64,000 nucleotides of DNA from the NCBI GenBank assembly GCA_016704465.1, contig JADJAD010000007.1, forward strand, positions 124,001-188,000, written 5' to 3'. The position numbers and the translations under genes were made by a program. The notes beneath the pieces are model-generated. The model searched no databases, was not told the DNA's origin, and saw only the letters and a list, made by a program, of their open reading frames with translations. Source of the stretch: Gemmatimonadota bacterium. Lineage in GTDB: Bacteria > Gemmatimonadota > Gemmatimonadetes > Gemmatimonadales > Gemmatimonadaceae. Shown here one piece after another: positions 62,742 to 64,000 of the stretch. Every line of letters begins with the position of its first letter. The first letter of the stretch is position 1.

Positions 62742-64000
62742 CTACCAGGCAGAGGTACCGACGAGCGCCTGATAGACGAGGGTGGGAAACTTCGCTGGGA
62801 GATCGGTCCTGTTGGGAATCTGTTGAATCATGAAGACGACGACCAGCTTTTCCCGGGGATCGATGCGATAGGTGGAGCCGTACGCTCCGCCCCAGCTGAA
62901 CGATCGCTCGGAGCTGAGCCCCGCCGCGCCGAACTGCTCGACGGTCTGGAAGCCAAGCCCGAAGCCCAGCCCCGTCGTGCCGAGCAGCGTCCCCACGTGG
63001 TTGGTCGCCATCAGCCGGACGGTGGCCGGCGCCAGGATGCGCACGCCGTCCACCGCGCCGCCGTTGAGCAGCATCTGCAGGAACCGCGCGTAGTCGCGCG
63101 CCGTGGACACGAGTCCGGCGCCGCCGGCGAATGACCGGCGAGGGCCGTCGACATAGTGCCCCTGCCCTCGCGACCCTTCGGGGGCGCGCTCCATTCCCCC
63201 GTCCTCGGTGCTGGAGTATACCGTGGCGAGGCGCTCCCGCTTCCCGACGGGCAGGAAGAAGTGCGTATCCACCATCCCTAACGGTCCGGTGATACGCGAC
63301 GCGATGAACGCGTCGAGTGCCATTCCCGAGGCCCGCTCCACCACGCATCCCAGGATGTCGGTGTTGTAGCCGTAGACAAACGACTCGCCCGGCTGCGCCA
63401 CGAACGGCAGGGAGGCCAGGCGCTCCATCGTGGTGCACACCGGCTCATCCTTGTCGGCCGTGTACCAGCCGAAGCCCGCGGCCGGCCCAAGCCCTTTCGC
63501 TTCGTACAGTTTGGCCACCCGGGCATCAGTCCCGTAGGAGATTCCTGCCGTGTGCGTCAGCAGGTCCCGAATGGTGATCGCCCGCCTGGCCGGCACGATC
63601 GCCGGGCCGGTATCCGATGGCGCCGCGACGGTTGTGCGCGCGTAGGCCGGAATGAAGCGCGAGACCGGATCCGTAAGCGCGACCTTCCCCTCCTCCATCA
63701 GGATCATGATCGCGACGCTCGTGATCGCCTTGGTCTGCGAGGCGATGCGGAAGATGGCGTCGGGGGCCATGCGCCGTCCTGCCTCCTTGTCGCCCCATCC
63801 CACGGCGCGCTCGTACACGACGCGTCCGTTGCGCATCACGAGCCCCACCGCCCCGGCCACCGAGTTCGCGTCCACGTACTCCTGCATGAACCGGTCAATG
63901 CGAACCAGGCGTTCCGCCGAAAATCCCTGGGCGCCAGCGGTTGCTGCTGACGGCGGTGACGGACGCCAGAACGGGCGCGTGGGCTGCTGCGCCGGCAGCA
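62742..64000 (-). CDS. Serine hydrolase, beta-lactamase/PBP4-like (5' end outside window)
   Basis: At least 419 residues; the frame is open to the window edge and the N-terminus lies beyond. The visible part includes the catalytic SxxK in IASQTKAITSV, the YxN-like YGYNTD, and SWGGAYGSTYRIDPREKLVVVFMIQ. These identify the class C beta-lactamase-related serine hydrolases (esterases, peptidases, DD-peptidases). The residues before ATG 63887 (AERLVRIDRFMQEYVDANSVAG) already match the family, so that ATG is internal. Its proximity to the PP2C gene (45 bp) suggests an operon. Confidence 0.88.
   Translation of the reverse strand, partial: LPAQQPTRPFWRPSPPSAATAGAQGFSAERLVRIDRFMQEYVDANSVAGAVGLVMRNGRVVYERAVGWGDKEAGRRMAPDAIFRIASQTKAITSVAIMILMEEGKVALTDPVSRFIPAYARTTVAAPSDTGPAIVPARRAITIRDLLTHTAGISYGTDARVAKLYEAKGLGPAAGFGWYTADKDEPVCTTMERLASLPFVAQPGESFVYGYNTDILGCVVERASGMALDAFIASRITGPLGMVDTHFFLPVGKRERLATVYSSTEDGGMERAPEGSRGQGHYVDGPRRSFAGGAGLVSTARDYARFLQMLLNGGAVDGVRILAPATVRLMATNHVGTLLGTTGLGFGLGFQTVEQFGAAGLSSERSFSWGGAYGSTYRIDPREKLVVVFMIQQIPNRTDLPAKFPTLVYQALVGTSAW

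Noticed and set aside
1..64000. CRISPR array
   Set aside because: The tandem repeats found (10, 12 and 13 bp) have no unique spacers and no cas genes are present.
1..64000. tRNA, rRNA, insertion sequences or integrase genes
   Set aside because: No cloverleaf, rRNA-like stretch, transposase or integrase motif was recognised on either strand by reading.

Overview
The window is very GC-rich and densely coded. Its gene content points to a Gram-negative bacterium with an outer membrane, most likely Gemmatimonadota. The clues are two SusC/SusD pairs in a high-GC genome, a DUF5916 outer-membrane protein, a sortilin-type Asp-box protein, a plug-only carboxypeptidase-regulatory protein, many lipoproteins, GTG starts and SusC genes with GGAGGT ribosome sites. 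The phylum is inferred from family content; no rRNA or tRNA gene was found to confirm it. Many coding frames have long antisense open frames, which I treat as GC artefacts.

Layout. 1-3.8 kb: amidohydrolase (cut by the window edge), HAD phosphatase, orphan nucleotidyltransferase and a SET-domain methyltransferase. 3.9-8.4 kb: a copper/cytochrome-oxidase assembly set (small protein, SCO-PCuAC fusion, CtaG) followed by a DUF5916 outer-membrane protein. 8.4-10.4 kb: metallo-beta-lactamase-fold hydrolase and BtuF-like receptor. 10.7-24.7 kb: two SusC-SusD operons pointing away from a 1568-residue TPR/HD-GYP/GGDEF/ATPase signalling protein. 24.9-32.3 kb: Asp-box protein, plug-only protein and a TonB receptor. 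32.6-34.2 kb: a small protein with the RtcB RNA ligase. 34.3-41 kb: a secreted protein, an ATPase/BTAD regulator with unusual domain order, and a divergent Ig/IPT/PD40 lipoprotein. 41.2-45.2 kb: cation efflux protein, DUF4143 ATPase behind two tandem palindromes, and M48 protease.

45.4-48.8 kb is a sugar-type cassette (DUF1080 hydrolase, nucleoside/sugar symporter, Gfo/Idh/MocA oxidoreductase). 48.8-55 kb is a minus-strand run of secreted proteins, including a phosphatase-family gene broken by a one-base frameshift. 55.4-58.8 kb is a four-gene cassette of unknown function: lipoprotein, RTX-repeat lipoprotein, Gln-rich coiled coil and beta-barrel-like protein. 58.9-64 kb holds a second MocA oxidoreductase, a YfcC-type carrier, a PP2C phosphatase and a serine hydrolase cut by the window edge.

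Most products are exported, so the region mainly serves envelope functions: nutrient capture, surface display and processing. The features that most merit a second look are the four-gene surface cassette, the composite c-di-GMP protein with a 13-bp tandem repeat over its stop codon, the tandem palindromes at the DUF4143 gene, the G/C-tract repeats directly before both MocA genes, and the confinement of the rare Leu codon TTA to a GTTAGG context.
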